Of a stretch of DNA of 64,000 nt, positions 35,995-45,401 are shown one piece after another. The notes below the pieces were generated by a model that was not told where the DNA came from, made no database searches, and was given only the letters and a program-made list of their open reading frames with translations. Within the stretch, counting starts at the first letter, position 1; every line of letters begins with the position of its first letter. The DNA is taken from contig JAEPQB010000003.1 of assembly GCA_017640725.1 (NCBI GenBank), positions 248,001-312,000 on the forward strand, given 5' to 3'. The translations under genes were made by a program, and so were the position numbers. Source of the stretch: Kordiimonadaceae bacterium. GTDB taxonomy: Bacteria > Pseudomonadota > Alphaproteobacteria > Sphingomonadales > Kordiimonadaceae.

Positions 35995-37686
35995 TTATTG
36001 ACCGCTAGTGAAGACGGACTTTCCTGCAACCCAGGTTGAAAGCACCTTGATCTCTTTAATAGAGGCTGGGGCCACGTCAAAGGGGTCTGCGTCCAGGATC
36101 ACGAAATCGGCCCACTTGCCAATACTCAGACTGCCAATATTTGTGTCCTGAAACGCGGCATGGGCACCGGCCGCGGTCATGGCGTAAACAGCCTCCGCCG
36201 AGGTGAGGGCTTCCTCAGCGTACCACCCTTCACCTGTTGGGTTATCAAGTTTGTTGCGCGTCACAGCAAAATAGAGCGTTTCCATCGGTTCCCATGGCTC
36301 GCCGGGCAAATCGCTGTTCAGAATGACTGGCGCGCCAGCGTTCAGCATTTTCCGCCAGGCATAGGCATATTGAATGCGCATGGGGCCAACCCGGTCTTCT
36401 GCCCAGCCACTATCACCGACCGCGTGGGACGACTGAACGCTTGAAACCACCCCAAGATTGGCCGCACGTTCAAAATAGTCTGGCAAAACCACTTGTGCAT
36501 GTTCGATACGCCACCGGTGATCCTGATCAGGGTAGGGCTGTAACGCTTGTTCGTATATCGACAGAGTGCGATTGTTGCCTTCATCGCCAATGGCATGCAC
36601 AGCCATCTGAAAGCCTTTCTCTGCCGCATTTTCAGCCAACCATGTGAGCTTTTCTGGCGTTATTCGCTCGGTGGGGTTGGCCGCCCCAGGCCGGTCACTG
36701 TAGGGCTCAAGCATCAAGGCGGTGCGAGACCCGAGTGAGCCATCGTAGAATACTTTAATGGATCGCACGGCAAACATGGCATCAGCTTGTTCGTGGATAC
36801 CACGCGCAAACCAGTGATCCATCAACTCTTTATCGTTGCCATTTAACAGGCCATAAACCCGGATTGGTAGCTTGTTTTCACGCGCCAGTGCCATAAAGGC
36901 TTCGATGTCAGGTTTCATCATGCCAGCTTCATGAACACTGGTGACGCCAGCTTTCCGCATAATCTCAAGGCCGGTGACGATCGCATCTTTGCGCATTTCA
37001 ACTGAAGCGGCGGGAACATGGCGCGTGACAAGGTTTTGCGCAAGCGTCAGCATCACGCCGGTTGCGCTGCCATCTTCCCGGCGCAGGATTTGCCCGACAC
37101 CGGGATTTGGTGTTTCATCGGTGATGCCAGCAACGTCAAGGGCAGCACCATTATAGAACCCGGCAAACCCATGCAGGGACTCAAGATAGACGGGATTGTT
37201 TGGAAAAGCCTCGTCAAGTGCTGCGCGATCAGGATAGCCTTCGCTGCCGAACCATCCTTCATCCCAACCCTGGCCAATCAGCCACTCGCCGGGTGTGGGG
37301 TTTGGGTAGCGAGCCTGCAGGCGCTCGACAATGTCCTCTGCGCTTCGAACGCCAACCAAATTCGCCTTGTTGGCGTCCATGCCCAATTCACGGACGTGCA
37401 CATGGCTATCGATAAAGCCGGGCAACACAGTTTTGCCATCGAGGTCTAAACGCTGTGCCTCCGGCGCAAGTGCCGACACGGAAGAGTAGGTTCCCACCGC
37501 TGACACTTTTCCGTCTGTTATCAGCATGGCTTCTGCGGTTGGAGTATGTTCGTCAACCGTGTGAATGGTTCCTCCATGTAGCAGAAGCGGGGCATCCGCA
37601 TTTGATGTGCCCGCCAAAAGGAGCATGCAAATCACGCTAATACCCATTTCAAGTGTTGTTTTCGAGAATTTCACCTGTGCCCCCAT
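35995..37686 (-). CDS. Exported amidohydrolase (YtcJ-like, amidohydrolase family 3)
   Basis: A roughly 563-residue metal-dependent hydrolase with a signal peptide (MGISVICMLLLAGTSNADA), hence periplasmic. LLLHGGTIHTVDEHTPTAEAMLITDGKVSAVG is the N-terminal beta-sandwich start. Metal ligands are in GFIDSHVHVRELG; later conserved blocks are VHAIGDEGNN, WRIEHAQVV and NSDLPGEPWEPMETL. The C-terminus has the usual IGSLSIGKWADFVILDADPF. Start choice is uncertain: the ATG at 37686 has AAGGG 6 nt upstream, and tandem ATGs lie 15-18 nt further out. YtcJ-like enzymes are broad amide/ester hydrolases; the substrate is unknown. Confidence 0.85.
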   Translation of the reverse strand: MGAQVKFSKTTLEMGISVICMLLLAGTSNADAPLLLHGGTIHTVDEHTPTAEAMLITDGKVSAVGTYSSVSALAPEAQRLDLDGKTVLPGFIDSHVHVRELGMDANKANLVGVRSAEDIVERLQARYPNPTPGEWLIGQGWDEGWFGSEGYPDRAALDEAFPNNPVYLESLHGFAGFYNGAALDVAGITDETPNPGVGQILRREDGSATGVMLTLAQNLVTRHVPAASVEMRKDAIVTGLEIMRKAGVTSVHEAGMMKPDIEAFMALARENKLPIRVYGLLNGNDKELMDHWFARGIHEQADAMFAVRSIKVFYDGSLGSRTALMLEPYSDRPGAANPTERITPEKLTWLAENAAEKGFQMAVHAIGDEGNNRTLSIYEQALQPYPDQDHRWRIEHAQVVLPDYFERAANLGVVSSVQSSHAVGDSGWAEDRVGPMRIQYAYAWRKMLNAGAPVILNSDLPGEPWEPMETLYFAVTRNKLDNPTGEGWYAEEALTSAEAVYAMTAAGAHAAFQDTNIGSLSIGKWADFVILDADPFDVAPASIKEIKVLSTWVAGKSVFTSGQ

Positions 37687-37885
37687 TTGACCCTTTGTCA
37701 TCACAAAATGTAATCAAAGCATGAGCTTAGGCTTATTGCGCCTTTCCAAACAAGGGGAGAAGGCGAAAAGTTTGGAGGCAATTACCTGGGACTTCAAATT
37801 TCGCGCCGTCCTTTGGCACGACTTTCCTCTTTCCAATGCAGAAAAAATCGCTAGGGTGCGCGCAAACAACTGACCTGATTTATGG

Positions 37886-39481
37886 ATGCTTGCTGGCATG
37901 GCTTTTGACCAGGAAATTGAAAAACGACGCACTTTTGCGATCATTTCTCACCCCGATGCGGGTAAAACCACGCTGACGGAAAAACTGCTTTTGTTTGGTG
38001 GTGCCATTCAAGCGGCCGGTGAGGTGAAAGCCCGCGGTGAGCGCAGGCGTGCCAGGTCTGACTGGATGAAAGTGGAGCAAGAGCGCGGCATTTCTGTTGC
38101 GTCGTCCGTTATGACCTTCGACTTTGAAGGCAACACCTTCAACTTGCTCGACACTCCGGGTCACGAAGACTTCTCGGAAGATACATATCGTACGCTTTCT
38201 GCGGTAGATAGCGCCGTCATGGTACTCGACGCTGCGAAGGGCATCGAAACTCAAACCCGCAAGCTTTTTGAGGTTTGCCGGTTGCGTGACATGCCGATCA
38301 CAACCTTCATCAACAAAATGGACCGGGAAGCGAAAGACCCGTTTGAGCTATTGGATGAAGTTGAGCAAACACTGGCGCTTGACGTGTCGCCCGCCAGTTG
38401 GCCGATCGGTATGGGACGTGATTTTCTGGGGTGTTATGACCTGATTTTGGATCAGCTTGTATTGTTTGACCGTGGCAAGGGTGATCAGCTGGCCGAAGGC
38501 ATCAAGTGCGAGGGTCTTGATGATCCAAAACTTGATGAGCTGTTGCCAGATTACGCCGTCGAAAAACTGCGCGAAGACGTGGAGATGGTGCGCGAACTGT
38601 GCCCCGCGTTTGACCTTGAGGCCTACCTAGATGGTACGCAAACCCCAGTATTCTTTGGCTCAGCCATCAATAATTTTGGTGTGCAGGAGCTATTGAAGGG
38701 TGTTGGAGAGTTTGCGCCCAACCCAAGGCCCGGCAAAGCGCTTGAGCGCGAAGTGGAACCCAATGAAGACAAGGTAACAGGCTTCGTTTTCAAAATTCAG
38801 GCAAACATGGACCCCAAGCACAGGGACCGCATTGCGTTTCTGCGCCTTGTATCGGGCAAGTTCAAAAAAGGCATGAAGCTGAAGCATGTGCGCAGCGGCA
38901 AAACCCTGGCGATCCATAATGCGCAGCTGTTTTTGGCCCAGGACCGCGAGGTAGCAGAAGAGGCCTTTGCGGGTGACATTATGGGGCTGCCAAACCACGG
39001 CAACTTGCGCATTGGCGATACGCTCACGGAAGGCGAGATTGTGCGCTATACCGGCGTGCCGTCATTTGCCCCGGAAATCCTGCAGAAAGTCCGGGCGGAC
39101 GATCCGATGAAAGCAAAGCACCTTGGCCGCGCGTTGGAGCAACTGGCGGAAGAGGGCGCCGCTCGCGTATTCAAGCCGTTCCTCGGCAGTGACTGGGTGG
39201 TGGGCGTGGTTGGTCCGTTGCAATTTGATGTTCTCTCCGATCGTATTCGCACGGAGTATCAAATTCCCTGCAAGTTTGAGCCAACAACCTTGATGACCGC
39301 GGAATGGATTGAAGGTGAAGCGCGCGAGGTAAAAGCATTCACCGACCAGAACCGGGCGTCCATGGCCACTGACCATGCTGGTGCACCAGTTTATCTGGCA
39401 CGCAATAACTGGCACCTGGACAAGGCTAAAGAAGACTATCCCTCGCTTAAGTTCCTGAAAACAAAAGAAGAAGTCTTTTAA
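37886..39481 (+). CDS. prfC: Peptide chain release factor 3
   Basis: A translational GTPase that recycles RF1/RF2 from the ribosome after termination. In the 531 residues, G1 is HPDAGKTTLTEK, G3 is DTPGHEDFSED and G4 is NKMDRE. EIEKRRTFAIISHPDAGKTT is the RF3 signature, and the RARSDWMKVEQERGISVASSVM switch region is typical. No strong ribosome-binding site marks the start. An in-frame ATG at 37898 (MAFDQEIEKRR) aligns better with usual RF3 N-termini and may be the true start. Its stop lies 6 bp from the convergent sulfatase stop with no terminator between. Confidence 0.93.
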   Translation: MLAGMAFDQEIEKRRTFAIISHPDAGKTTLTEKLLLFGGAIQAAGEVKARGERRRARSDWMKVEQERGISVASSVMTFDFEGNTFNLLDTPGHEDFSEDTYRTLSAVDSAVMVLDAAKGIETQTRKLFEVCRLRDMPITTFINKMDREAKDPFELLDEVEQTLALDVSPASWPIGMGRDFLGCYDLILDQLVLFDRGKGDQLAEGIKCEGLDDPKLDELLPDYAVEKLREDVEMVRELCPAFDLEAYLDGTQTPVFFGSAINNFGVQELLKGVGEFAPNPRPGKALEREVEPNEDKVTGFVFKIQANMDPKHRDRIAFLRLVSGKFKKGMKLKHVRSGKTLAIHNAQLFLAQDREVAEEAFAGDIMGLPNHGNLRIGDTLTEGEIVRYTGVPSFAPEILQKVRADDPMKAKHLGRALEQLAEEGAARVFKPFLGSDWVVGVVGPLQFDVLSDRIRTEYQIPCKFEPTTLMTAEWIEGEAREVKAFTDQNRASMATDHAGAPVYLARNNWHLDKAKEDYPSLKFLKTKEEVF

Positions 39482-39487
39482 GTTTCT

Positions 39488-40915
39488 TCAGTTTTGGGGG
39501 CGCCACTGGGTGTCCCATTCAGGGCGAAGTGGATCCGCGGCTACATCAGCAATATAGTCTTGCATCAGCAGGAGCAGTTCAGCGGTTTTCTCAGGGTTTG
39601 AGGCGCGCAAATCGTTCATCTCATAGCGATCGGCGGCCAGGTTATAGAGGGCCATGGGCTGCACGTCTTCGGTCGCCAAAAGTTTCCACCCGTTTTGCAA
39701 TACAACATAATGAGGCCCGCCTTTTGCGGCCGGGAAGGCCCAGAAAAGTGGCTTTTCCCTACTGGGTGTCTGACCTTCAAACAAAGGCGATATGTCGATC
39801 CCATCTATCGCACGGCCAGTTGGCATGTCTAGGCCTAACAGCGCGGTTAAGGTGGGGAAAATGTCATAACCACTGACCGGATAGTCCGACACTTGGCCGG
39901 CGTCGATTACACCGGGAAACCGGATCATGCCAGGCACACGAATGCCCCCTTCATAGAGATCTGCCTTGCGCCCTCTGTAACCGCCAGTGTCACCGTACAG
40001 ATTAACTTCCCACCAGGCTCGCCAGTCTATCGTAACGGGGCCATTATCACTGAAGAACATAACGACGGTGTTGTCGCGTAAACCGTTTGCATCAAGATAC
40101 TCAAGCAAGCGCCCAACTTGTTCATCGAGGAAGCTCACATTGGCGTAATATTCGCCCGGGCCACGGGCTTCAACGCCCTCCGGGAAACCAGGTTGGTCGT
40201 TCACGACAGGAATTGGTTCACCCTTGGTATACCGCTCGTATTTCTCAAGAAAATGCTCAGGGCTATGGATCGTACCGTGGGGCTCGATGAAGGGTACATA
40301 TAGAAAGAACGGTGCGTCTTCCTCCCGTTCGTCCATCCAGCGCATGGCTTCATCGGCCACAATCTGTGCCGTAAAGCCCTTCACTTCCCCCAATGGTTCA
40401 CCGTTCGCGTAAAAATTGGTCGGATTGTTCTGGTGGGGTAGAGGGAAGGCATGCAATACGTAGGTATGGTCAAATCCATGGTCTCTTGGCTGCGCGTGAT
40501 CTTCGTTAGACAGGCCGCCGTTTAAGTGCCATTTTCCTACAATGGCTGTTTGATAGCCAGTGTCTTTTAGCCAAGTGGCAATGGTGATTTCATTTTCCGA
40601 CAAATAGGCTGGTGTGTTTTCTGGTATCCAACTCTTTATCCCGGTTCGGTAGGGAGTGCGGCCTGTCATTAACGCGGCGCGTGAGGGAGAACAAAGCGGC
40701 GAAGGTGCGTAAAAGGACGTTAACTTCAAACCATCGGCTGCAAGCGCATCGATGTTGGGCGTTTCTATGATCGGATGCCCGTAAGAAGCTAAGTCTCCGT
40801 ATCCCAGGTCGTCGACATACATCAGAACGATATTGGGCCTATCTTCCGCTGTTGCGGGGAGCGCAAAAAGTGCGAGCAAACACAGCAGTTTTGTCAGTCG
40901 TCCAAACAAACTCAT
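39488..40915 (-). CDS. Exported type I sulfatase
   Basis: A 475-residue formylglycine-dependent sulfatase with a signal peptide (KLLCLLALFALPATA). RPNIVLMYVDDLGYGDLASYG supplies the calcium-binding Asp pair. PLCSPSRAALMTGR contains the C-x-P-S-R motif with Cys75, which must be converted to formylglycine. KWHLNGG and FFLYVPFIEPHG hold further active-site residues, and MFFSDNGP completes the metal site. The family includes arylsulfatases and carbohydrate sulfatases; marine bacteria often use these on algal polysaccharides. No maturase or glycoside hydrolase is in the window, so the substrate cannot be named. Confidence 0.9.
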   Translation of the reverse strand: MSLFGRLTKLLCLLALFALPATAEDRPNIVLMYVDDLGYGDLASYGHPIIETPNIDALAADGLKLTSFYAPSPLCSPSRAALMTGRTPYRTGIKSWIPENTPAYLSENEITIATWLKDTGYQTAIVGKWHLNGGLSNEDHAQPRDHGFDHTYVLHAFPLPHQNNPTNFYANGEPLGEVKGFTAQIVADEAMRWMDEREEDAPFFLYVPFIEPHGTIHSPEHFLEKYERYTKGEPIPVVNDQPGFPEGVEARGPGEYYANVSFLDEQVGRLLEYLDANGLRDNTVVMFFSDNGPVTIDWRAWWEVNLYGDTGGYRGRKADLYEGGIRVPGMIRFPGVIDAGQVSDYPVSGYDIFPTLTALLGLDMPTGRAIDGIDISPLFEGQTPSREKPLFWAFPAAKGGPHYVVLQNGWKLLATEDVQPMALYNLAADRYEMNDLRASNPEKTAELLLLMQDYIADVAADPLRPEWDTQWRPQN

Positions 40916-41089
40916 CAGCTACTCCCGTTGCATTTTCCACAACCTTAGCTCTGATGATCAAACAAGAACAGTTGAAAGCATGATCAAGGTGTCGACTTAA
41001 TTGTGGTAATACTCCAACCTCACCCTTTCGGGTGAGCCAAATCGAGCCCTCTTGTGCTACTGTCAGGTATGGCAAAAGAGGAGGGCAGC

Positions 41090-41506
41090 ATGTCAAATGA
41101 AGGCAAAGTTACCGGGATAGGTGGCGTTTTTGTTAAGAGCAAAGACACAGACGCGCTGGTGAAATGGTACCGCGAAATACTGGGGTTTCCCTTTGATGGT
41201 TATGGCTCAAGCTTTCTAATGCGAGAGCATGAAAACCCTGAAGAAGAGGGGTACAATGTTTGGGGTCCCTTCAAAGCAGACACCGAATATTTTGAGCCTT
41301 CCAAAAAAGATTTTATGATCAATCTGCGCGTACAAAACCTGGACGCTTTGATGGAACGCCTGCTGGCGGCTGGCATCAAAGAAGTGAAACCCCGAGAAAG
41401 CCACGACTATGGCAAATTTGCCTGGATCGTAGACCCCGACGGCACAAAACTTGAACTGTGGGAGCAGGTGGGTCCAGTGCCTGAGACCAACCCTGAGGGT
41501 GTTTAG
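41090..41506 (+). CDS. VOC-superfamily (glyoxalase/bleomycin-resistance-like) protein
   Basis: A 138-residue vicinal-oxygen-chelate protein of one beta-alpha-beta-beta-beta repeat pair. It opens with GIGGVFVKSKDTDALVKWYREILGF and ends FAWIVDPDGTKLELWEQ, where the final Glu is the usual metal ligand. Such proteins act as lyases, dioxygenases or resistance factors; the activity here is undetermined. GAGGAGGG precedes the ATG at 41090. The 3' end overlaps the convergent LysE-family gene by 4 bp. Confidence 0.82.
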   Translation: MSNEGKVTGIGGVFVKSKDTDALVKWYREILGFPFDGYGSSFLMREHENPEEEGYNVWGPFKADTEYFEPSKKDFMINLRVQNLDALMERLLAAGIKEVKPRESHDYGKFAWIVDPDGTKLELWEQVGPVPETNPEGV

Positions 41507-42117
41507 TTTCTAGCCGCCACAAATATACCAGTGCCGATCAATAGTGTGCCTGCCGCGCGGTCAAAACGTTTTTTGATGGTGGGTTGACGCAAAGACTGGC
41601 CAACACGTCGGGCGCCGTAAATATAGCTACCCAATATGATGTAAGACAAAGCCGCCGTAATGAATGCCATGATGCCAACGTCGGTCGCATTAATGGCTTG
41701 CAGATCCACAAATGTCGGCAAAAATGCCAAATAAAACACGATAACTTTCGGATTGGACAGGCTAATCAAAAAGCCGGCGATGAAGCTGCGAGCCTTTGCC
41801 GGCGACGGGGCTGTATGGTCAATTGTTTTGGGCGCTCTCCAACTGGTCCAGCCCAGCCAGATAAGGTAAGCGGCGCCTGCATATCGTAACAGCGTGAATG
41901 CTTCCCCAAACTGCTGTGCCAGCAGGCCAAGACCGGTGGCTGCTGCAACAAGATAAATGATATCTGACACAATAAGCCCGGTTAGCATGGCGTAGGCGGG
42001 CGCAGTGCCTTTGGTAACCGCCTGCGCCACAGTTGCAAATACTCCAGGGCCTGGGGTTGCTGCCAAAAGGCCCATTGCAAATGCGTAGGCGATGATCGTT
42101 TCAATGCTCATGCTCAT
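41503..42117 (-). CDS. LysE-family amino-acid/metabolite exporter
   Basis: A 204-residue inner-membrane protein with about six helices. Its N-terminal AFAMGLLAATPGPGVFA contains the TPGPG motif of the LysE/RhtB family, and the mid-protein SLSNPKVIVFYLAFLP is the matching second signature. Family members export basic amino acids, threonine, homoserine lactones and similar small metabolites. Its ATG overlaps the stop of the small secreted protein upstream (ATGA), so the two are translationally coupled. Its stop overlaps that of the convergent VOC gene. Confidence 0.88.
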   Translation of the reverse strand: MSMSIETIIAYAFAMGLLAATPGPGVFATVAQAVTKGTAPAYAMLTGLIVSDIIYLVAAATGLGLLAQQFGEAFTLLRYAGAAYLIWLGWTSWRAPKTIDHTAPSPAKARSFIAGFLISLSNPKVIVFYLAFLPTFVDLQAINATDVGIMAFITAALSYIILGSYIYGARRVGQSLRQPTIKKRFDRAAGTLLIGTGIFVAARN

Positions 42118-42464
42118 TTTACTTTTCCTGAACTACTGATTCTGGCCCAAATCAGCCCGGTTTGACATGCGGCTCTGAGTTCCGAAAACGGAATTGCCGG
42201 TGCAAACTGCGATCCGGCATCCTGATAGGTCGCTGTGCATTGATCGAGCAACACCAGGTATGCATCCATTGAGTCGGCGGCAGGCGCGCCGAAAACCAGC
42301 ATGCCGCCAGTTTTGCAAGCTCGAGATTGCTCCAGGGTAACGAACTCTTTGTTGCACATACGCTCAAGTTGATCTGTGAAGGCTTCAAAACCAGCGGCGT
42401 TTTGTTGTGCCACCACAGGAAATGCCGTCAGAATGGCGACAAAGCCAGCGAACAAGATTTTCAT
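42114..42464 (-). CDS. Small secreted cysteine-containing protein, unknown family
   Basis: A 116-residue protein with a signal peptide (KILFAGFVAILTAFPVVAQ) and four cysteines in the mature part (C37, C49, C76 and C100, spaced as RMCNKEF, SRACKTG, DQCTATY and RAACQTG), suitable for two disulfides in the periplasm. I do not recognise a family. It is coupled by a 4-nt overlap to a LysE-type exporter, which may be functional linkage or just operon packing. Confidence 0.65.
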   Translation of the reverse strand: MKILFAGFVAILTAFPVVAQQNAAGFEAFTDQLERMCNKEFVTLEQSRACKTGGMLVFGAPAADSMDAYLVLLDQCTATYQDAGSQFAPAIPFSELRAACQTGLIWARISSSGKVK

Positions 42465-42624
42465 GTGCCGATCTCCTATGCAATTCAGCGTGATAATGTG
42501 GATGCACGCTTCATGCCGACCTTGATAAGCCTCCCACGGGCACGCTCAAATGACAAGATTTGAATGAATGTCTTCAGTTGGGTATGCTTTGCCCGCAAAT
42601 GGGGTCAGGGTAGGGATGCCTTAG

Positions 42625-43692
42625 ATGAAAAAGTTGATTGCAGTTGTCATTGTCGTTTTTCTAGCTTGGTTTGTGCTGAGCCCGGCACCGATTGACCCAG
42701 TTGCCTGGCAGCCCCCAGAAGACGAGGGTTTCATAGGTCCATTTGCGGAAAACAGCGTTTTAACGGATGCAGAAATTTTCCCGCTAGTTGATGGTGCCGG
42801 CCCTGAGGACGTTGCTGTTGACAGATATGGCCGGATTTTTGGAGGGCTGCATGATGGGCGCATCGTTCGCTACAGCTACGATGGCGTGCTTCAGGAAACA
42901 TTCGTGACAATTGAAGGCGGTCGCCCCTTGGGCCTGCATTTCGACGCAAACGGCAATCTGATTGTTGCTGACGCCTGGAAGGGACTTCTTTCTGTCTCGG
43001 AAGAAGGCGAGATAACGGTGCTCTCGACGGAGCATGGCGGCAGGCCCTTTGCTTTCGCCGACGACCTTGATATCGCGTCAGACGGCAAAATATATTTCTC
43101 CGACGCGAGCGATACCTATAACCAGCCAGATTATTTGCTGGATTTGGTTGAAGGTCGTCCGCATGGCAGATTGCTGGTTTATGATCCCGCGACCGGACAA
43201 ACGGACATGCTGTTGGATGAGCTCTATTTCGCGAACGGGATTGCTCTCTCGCAAAATGAAGATTTTGTCCTGGTCAACGAAACAGGTCGGTATCAAATCA
43301 CCCGCTATTGGCTCAAAGGCGAAAAAGCAGGCACCAGCGATGTTTTCATCGATAACCTGCCCGGGTTTCCTGACGGCGTTTCCGCCAACAGAGAGGGGAC
43401 GTTTTGGCTCGCGATCCCGTCGCCGCGCAATCCTCAAATGGATAACATGCATCCTTCGCCGTTTATGAAAGGCCTGGTGACCAAACTTCCAACTTGGCTG
43501 CAGCCGGGAGCGATAAAGCGCGGCTTGGTGGTCTCGCTAGATGAAGCTGGCAATGTAACCGGGGCTTATCACGACCCAGAAGGGGAACGCGTTTATATGG
43601 TCACCTCGGTTCAGCAAGAAGGCGAATTCCTGTACCTCGGCAGTCTCGAGGCACCGTTTGTTGCTCGGATTAGACTGGATCAGTTGGACTAG
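42625..43692 (+). CDS. Strictosidine synthase-like / SMP-30-like beta-propeller protein
   Basis: A 355-residue six-bladed propeller protein with an N-terminal anchor (KKLIAVVIVVFLAWFVLS). Blade-like repeats include GPEDVAVDRYGRIFGGLHDGRIVRY, PLGLHFDANGNLIVADAWKGLLSV and FADDLDIASDGKIYFSDAS. FANGIALSQNEDFVLVNETGRYQITRYW and FPDGVSANREGTFWLAI are typical of strictosidine synthase-like (APMAP-type) proteins, which are related to gluconolactonases. Bacterial members are thought to act as lactonases or esterases, so a membrane-tethered periplasmic hydrolase is the best guess. The gene is monocistronic; its stop directly abuts the convergent fliP stop. Confidence 0.8.
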   Translation: MKKLIAVVIVVFLAWFVLSPAPIDPVAWQPPEDEGFIGPFAENSVLTDAEIFPLVDGAGPEDVAVDRYGRIFGGLHDGRIVRYSYDGVLQETFVTIEGGRPLGLHFDANGNLIVADAWKGLLSVSEEGEITVLSTEHGGRPFAFADDLDIASDGKIYFSDASDTYNQPDYLLDLVEGRPHGRLLVYDPATGQTDMLLDELYFANGIALSQNEDFVLVNETGRYQITRYWLKGEKAGTSDVFIDNLPGFPDGVSANREGTFWLAIPSPRNPQMDNMHPSPFMKGLVTKLPTWLQPGAIKRGLVVSLDEAGNVTGAYHDPEGERVYMVTSVQQEGEFLYLGSLEAPFVARIRLDQLD

Positions 43693-44526
43693 TTAGCCTG
43701 TCCCGGGTGGTGCCGTTCCAAAGCTTTGAACAAGTGACCCCACCACCAGATTCCAGCCATCCACAAGCACAAAGAATATCAGCTTGAACGGCATGGCAAT
43801 CATGACAGGTGGCAGCATCATCATTCCCATCGACATAAGGATCGAAGCCACGACCATGTCGATCACAATGAAAGGCACGTAAAGCAAAAAGCCAATCTCG
43901 AACGCGCGTCTGATTTCGCTGATCATAAACGCTGGCACGATTGTCGTCAGAGACACATCGGCCGGATTTGCTGTGGCGCTGTCGCCCCCAGACATATCGA
44001 TAAACAGGGCCAAGTCTTTGTCACGCACATGTGTCAGCATGAATTGTTTCAGGGGCGTAGTTGCACGATTGAAGGCCTCTACTTCATCAATTTGTTGTTC
44101 AATCAATGGGTTGACGCCTTGTTCCCAAGCCGCGGTAAGGGTTGGTGCCATGACATACCCTGTCAAAAACAATGACAGTGAAACCAGCACAATATTTGGT
44201 GGACTTTGCTGCGTTCCCATAGCGCTCCTAAGCATGGAAAACACAATAATCATGCGAATAAAACTGGTCATCATTACCAGGATGCTGGGCGCCAAACTGA
44301 GAACCGTGATCAGCAGGATCATTTGAACGACGCGGCCAGACAGGTTGCCCTCGTCACCCAAATCCAGATTGATCGACTGCGCCAACACGTCGCCTGCGCC
44401 GAACGTCACCAGCGCGCCGGACAGCGGAAGAAAGAACAAAGCCAGCTTCAATAGCGACCATTTCGTTGGCTTCAATTGGGCCAGCCGTTCTTTTAGTGAT
44501 TGCACAGGTGGATTATGTACGGTCAT
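43693..44526 (-). CDS. fliP: Flagellar export apparatus protein FliP
   Basis: A core channel subunit of the flagellar type III export gate (277 residues), forming the FliPQR complex. An N-terminal signal-like segment (LLKLALFFLPLSGALVTFG) precedes the mature protein. Hallmark stretches are SFIRMIIVFSMLRSAMGTQQSPPNIVLVSLSLFLT and FEIGFLLYVPFIVIDMVVASILMSMGMMMLPP. The ATG at 44526 follows GGGAGGG and overlaps the fliO end by 14 nt; the open frame upstream of it is not used. FliQ and FliR are encoded on the opposite strand 2 kb away. Confidence 0.95.
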   Translation of the reverse strand: MTVHNPPVQSLKERLAQLKPTKWSLLKLALFFLPLSGALVTFGAGDVLAQSINLDLGDEGNLSGRVVQMILLITVLSLAPSILVMMTSFIRMIIVFSMLRSAMGTQQSPPNIVLVSLSLFLTGYVMAPTLTAAWEQGVNPLIEQQIDEVEAFNRATTPLKQFMLTHVRDKDLALFIDMSGGDSATANPADVSLTTIVPAFMISEIRRAFEIGFLLYVPFIVIDMVVASILMSMGMMMLPPVMIAMPFKLIFFVLVDGWNLVVGSLVQSFGTAPPGTG

Positions 44527-44806
44527 CAAGCCCTCCCACATTAGAGGGTGTGTCTTCTGATGCGATGGGTTTGATGCCGTCTGCGCCAAAAGCCAGCAGG
44601 TAATCTTTACCGCGCCAGCGAGCGACAACGAGTTTACTTCGGGCGTCGATCATACGGCTTTCGATGATTTCCAGTTCTTTGGAGCCTTTGCCGAACTTGG
44701 GCTGACCCGGCATGAACCCAAATCTTTTCAGGCTCCAGGCGAACAAGCCCAGCAGGCCAATCACAAAAATCAGGGCAGCAAACGCGCCAAATGCTTCGTC
44801 CAGCAT
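44513..44806 (-). CDS. fliO: Flagellar export gate assembly protein FliO
   Basis: A 97-residue single-pass protein: one membrane helix (FAALIFVIGLLGLFAWSL) followed by a small cytoplasmic domain with LEIIESRMIDARSKLVVARWRGKDYLLAFG, the conserved FliO core. FliO stabilises FliP during assembly of the export gate. It overlaps the upstream flhX-like gene by 1 nt and fliP by 14 nt, consistent with coupled synthesis. Confidence 0.88.
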   Translation of the reverse strand: MLDEAFGAFAALIFVIGLLGLFAWSLKRFGFMPGQPKFGKGSKELEIIESRMIDARSKLVVARWRGKDYLLAFGADGIKPIASEDTPSNVGGLDDRT

Positions 44807-45228
44807 TAACTAAACCCCTCTGGTTCGGCTGGTGGTTGGCTATCCTCGACTGGTATCGGGTCGCCGGTGCTTCCGTCAAGAGTGGTGTTTTTGATCGGTC
44901 CACTTGCGCTTGGGTCGACCAAGTCCTCGTCACCTGATTCTGCCATGCGCTGGTTTTCCGCGTAAACCCGCTCAAGGATCAGAGACACTGTGTGTAGCGC
45001 CTCCAGCGGGACAGGGCTATCTACATCAAAAGCGTCAAGGAGTTCGGTAAGGTCTTTGTCCTGCCGGACCTTCACTCCTTCCGCAAAAGCAATTTCCAGG
45101 ATTCGCTCCGCGAGATCGCCAGTGCCTTTGGCAATTATTTTGGGAGCAGCATTGTCGGACAATGGGTCTGTGCCCTTGATGGCAACAGCTTTGGTGCCGT
45201 CAGTCCTTTGTTTATCCGTCCCACTCAT
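44806..45228 (-). CDS. flhX: FlhB C-terminal-domain homologue (FlhX-like)
   Basis: A 140-residue soluble protein whose middle (APKIIAKGTGDLAERILEIAFAEGVKVRQDKDLTELLDAFDVDSPVPLEALHTVSLILERVYAEN) matches the post-cleavage part of the FlhB cytoplasmic domain. The NPTH autocleavage motif is absent. Such stand-alone homologues (FlhX/FhlB) can substitute for the cleaved FlhB fragment and occur next to fliO or fliP. The C-terminal tail is acidic and proline-rich. It starts the fliO-fliP operon, opposite to flgB; full-length flhB is also present at 47703-48791. Confidence 0.82.
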   Translation of the reverse strand: MSGTDKQRTDGTKAVAIKGTDPLSDNAAPKIIAKGTGDLAERILEIAFAEGVKVRQDKDLTELLDAFDVDSPVPLEALHTVSLILERVYAENQRMAESGDEDLVDPSASGPIKNTTLDGSTGDPIPVEDSQPPAEPEGFS

Positions 45229-45291
45229 GGAAGCATAGAGCGACAGATCAACAAAAAATGCAAGCTATGCGGTCGAATATATACAGTTTGA

Positions 45292-45331
45292 TTAACCGAG
45301 TTTAGAAACCGGCGTTTGCAACTTGTTAACC
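45292..45331. promoter_or_regulatory. Two TTAACC half-sites between divergent flagellar operons
   Basis: TTAACC occurs at 45292-45297 and 45326-45331 in the gap between flhX and flgB. It matches a half of the CtrA recognition sequence, but neither copy has a perfect second TTAA half. Regulation by CtrA is plausible given cckA nearby but unproven. Confidence 0.35.
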
Positions 45332-45401
45332 TTATTTATGTCATGTTAGTCTTGAAAAAAATTGTACCGGATGGCTGGCGCTTGCTGGCAAGAGAAAAAG
45401 C

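Noticed and set aside
45308-45330. Sigma-54 promoter before flgB
   Set aside because: GG and GC dinucleotides are present (GGCGTTTGC) but not at the required GG-N10-GC spacing.
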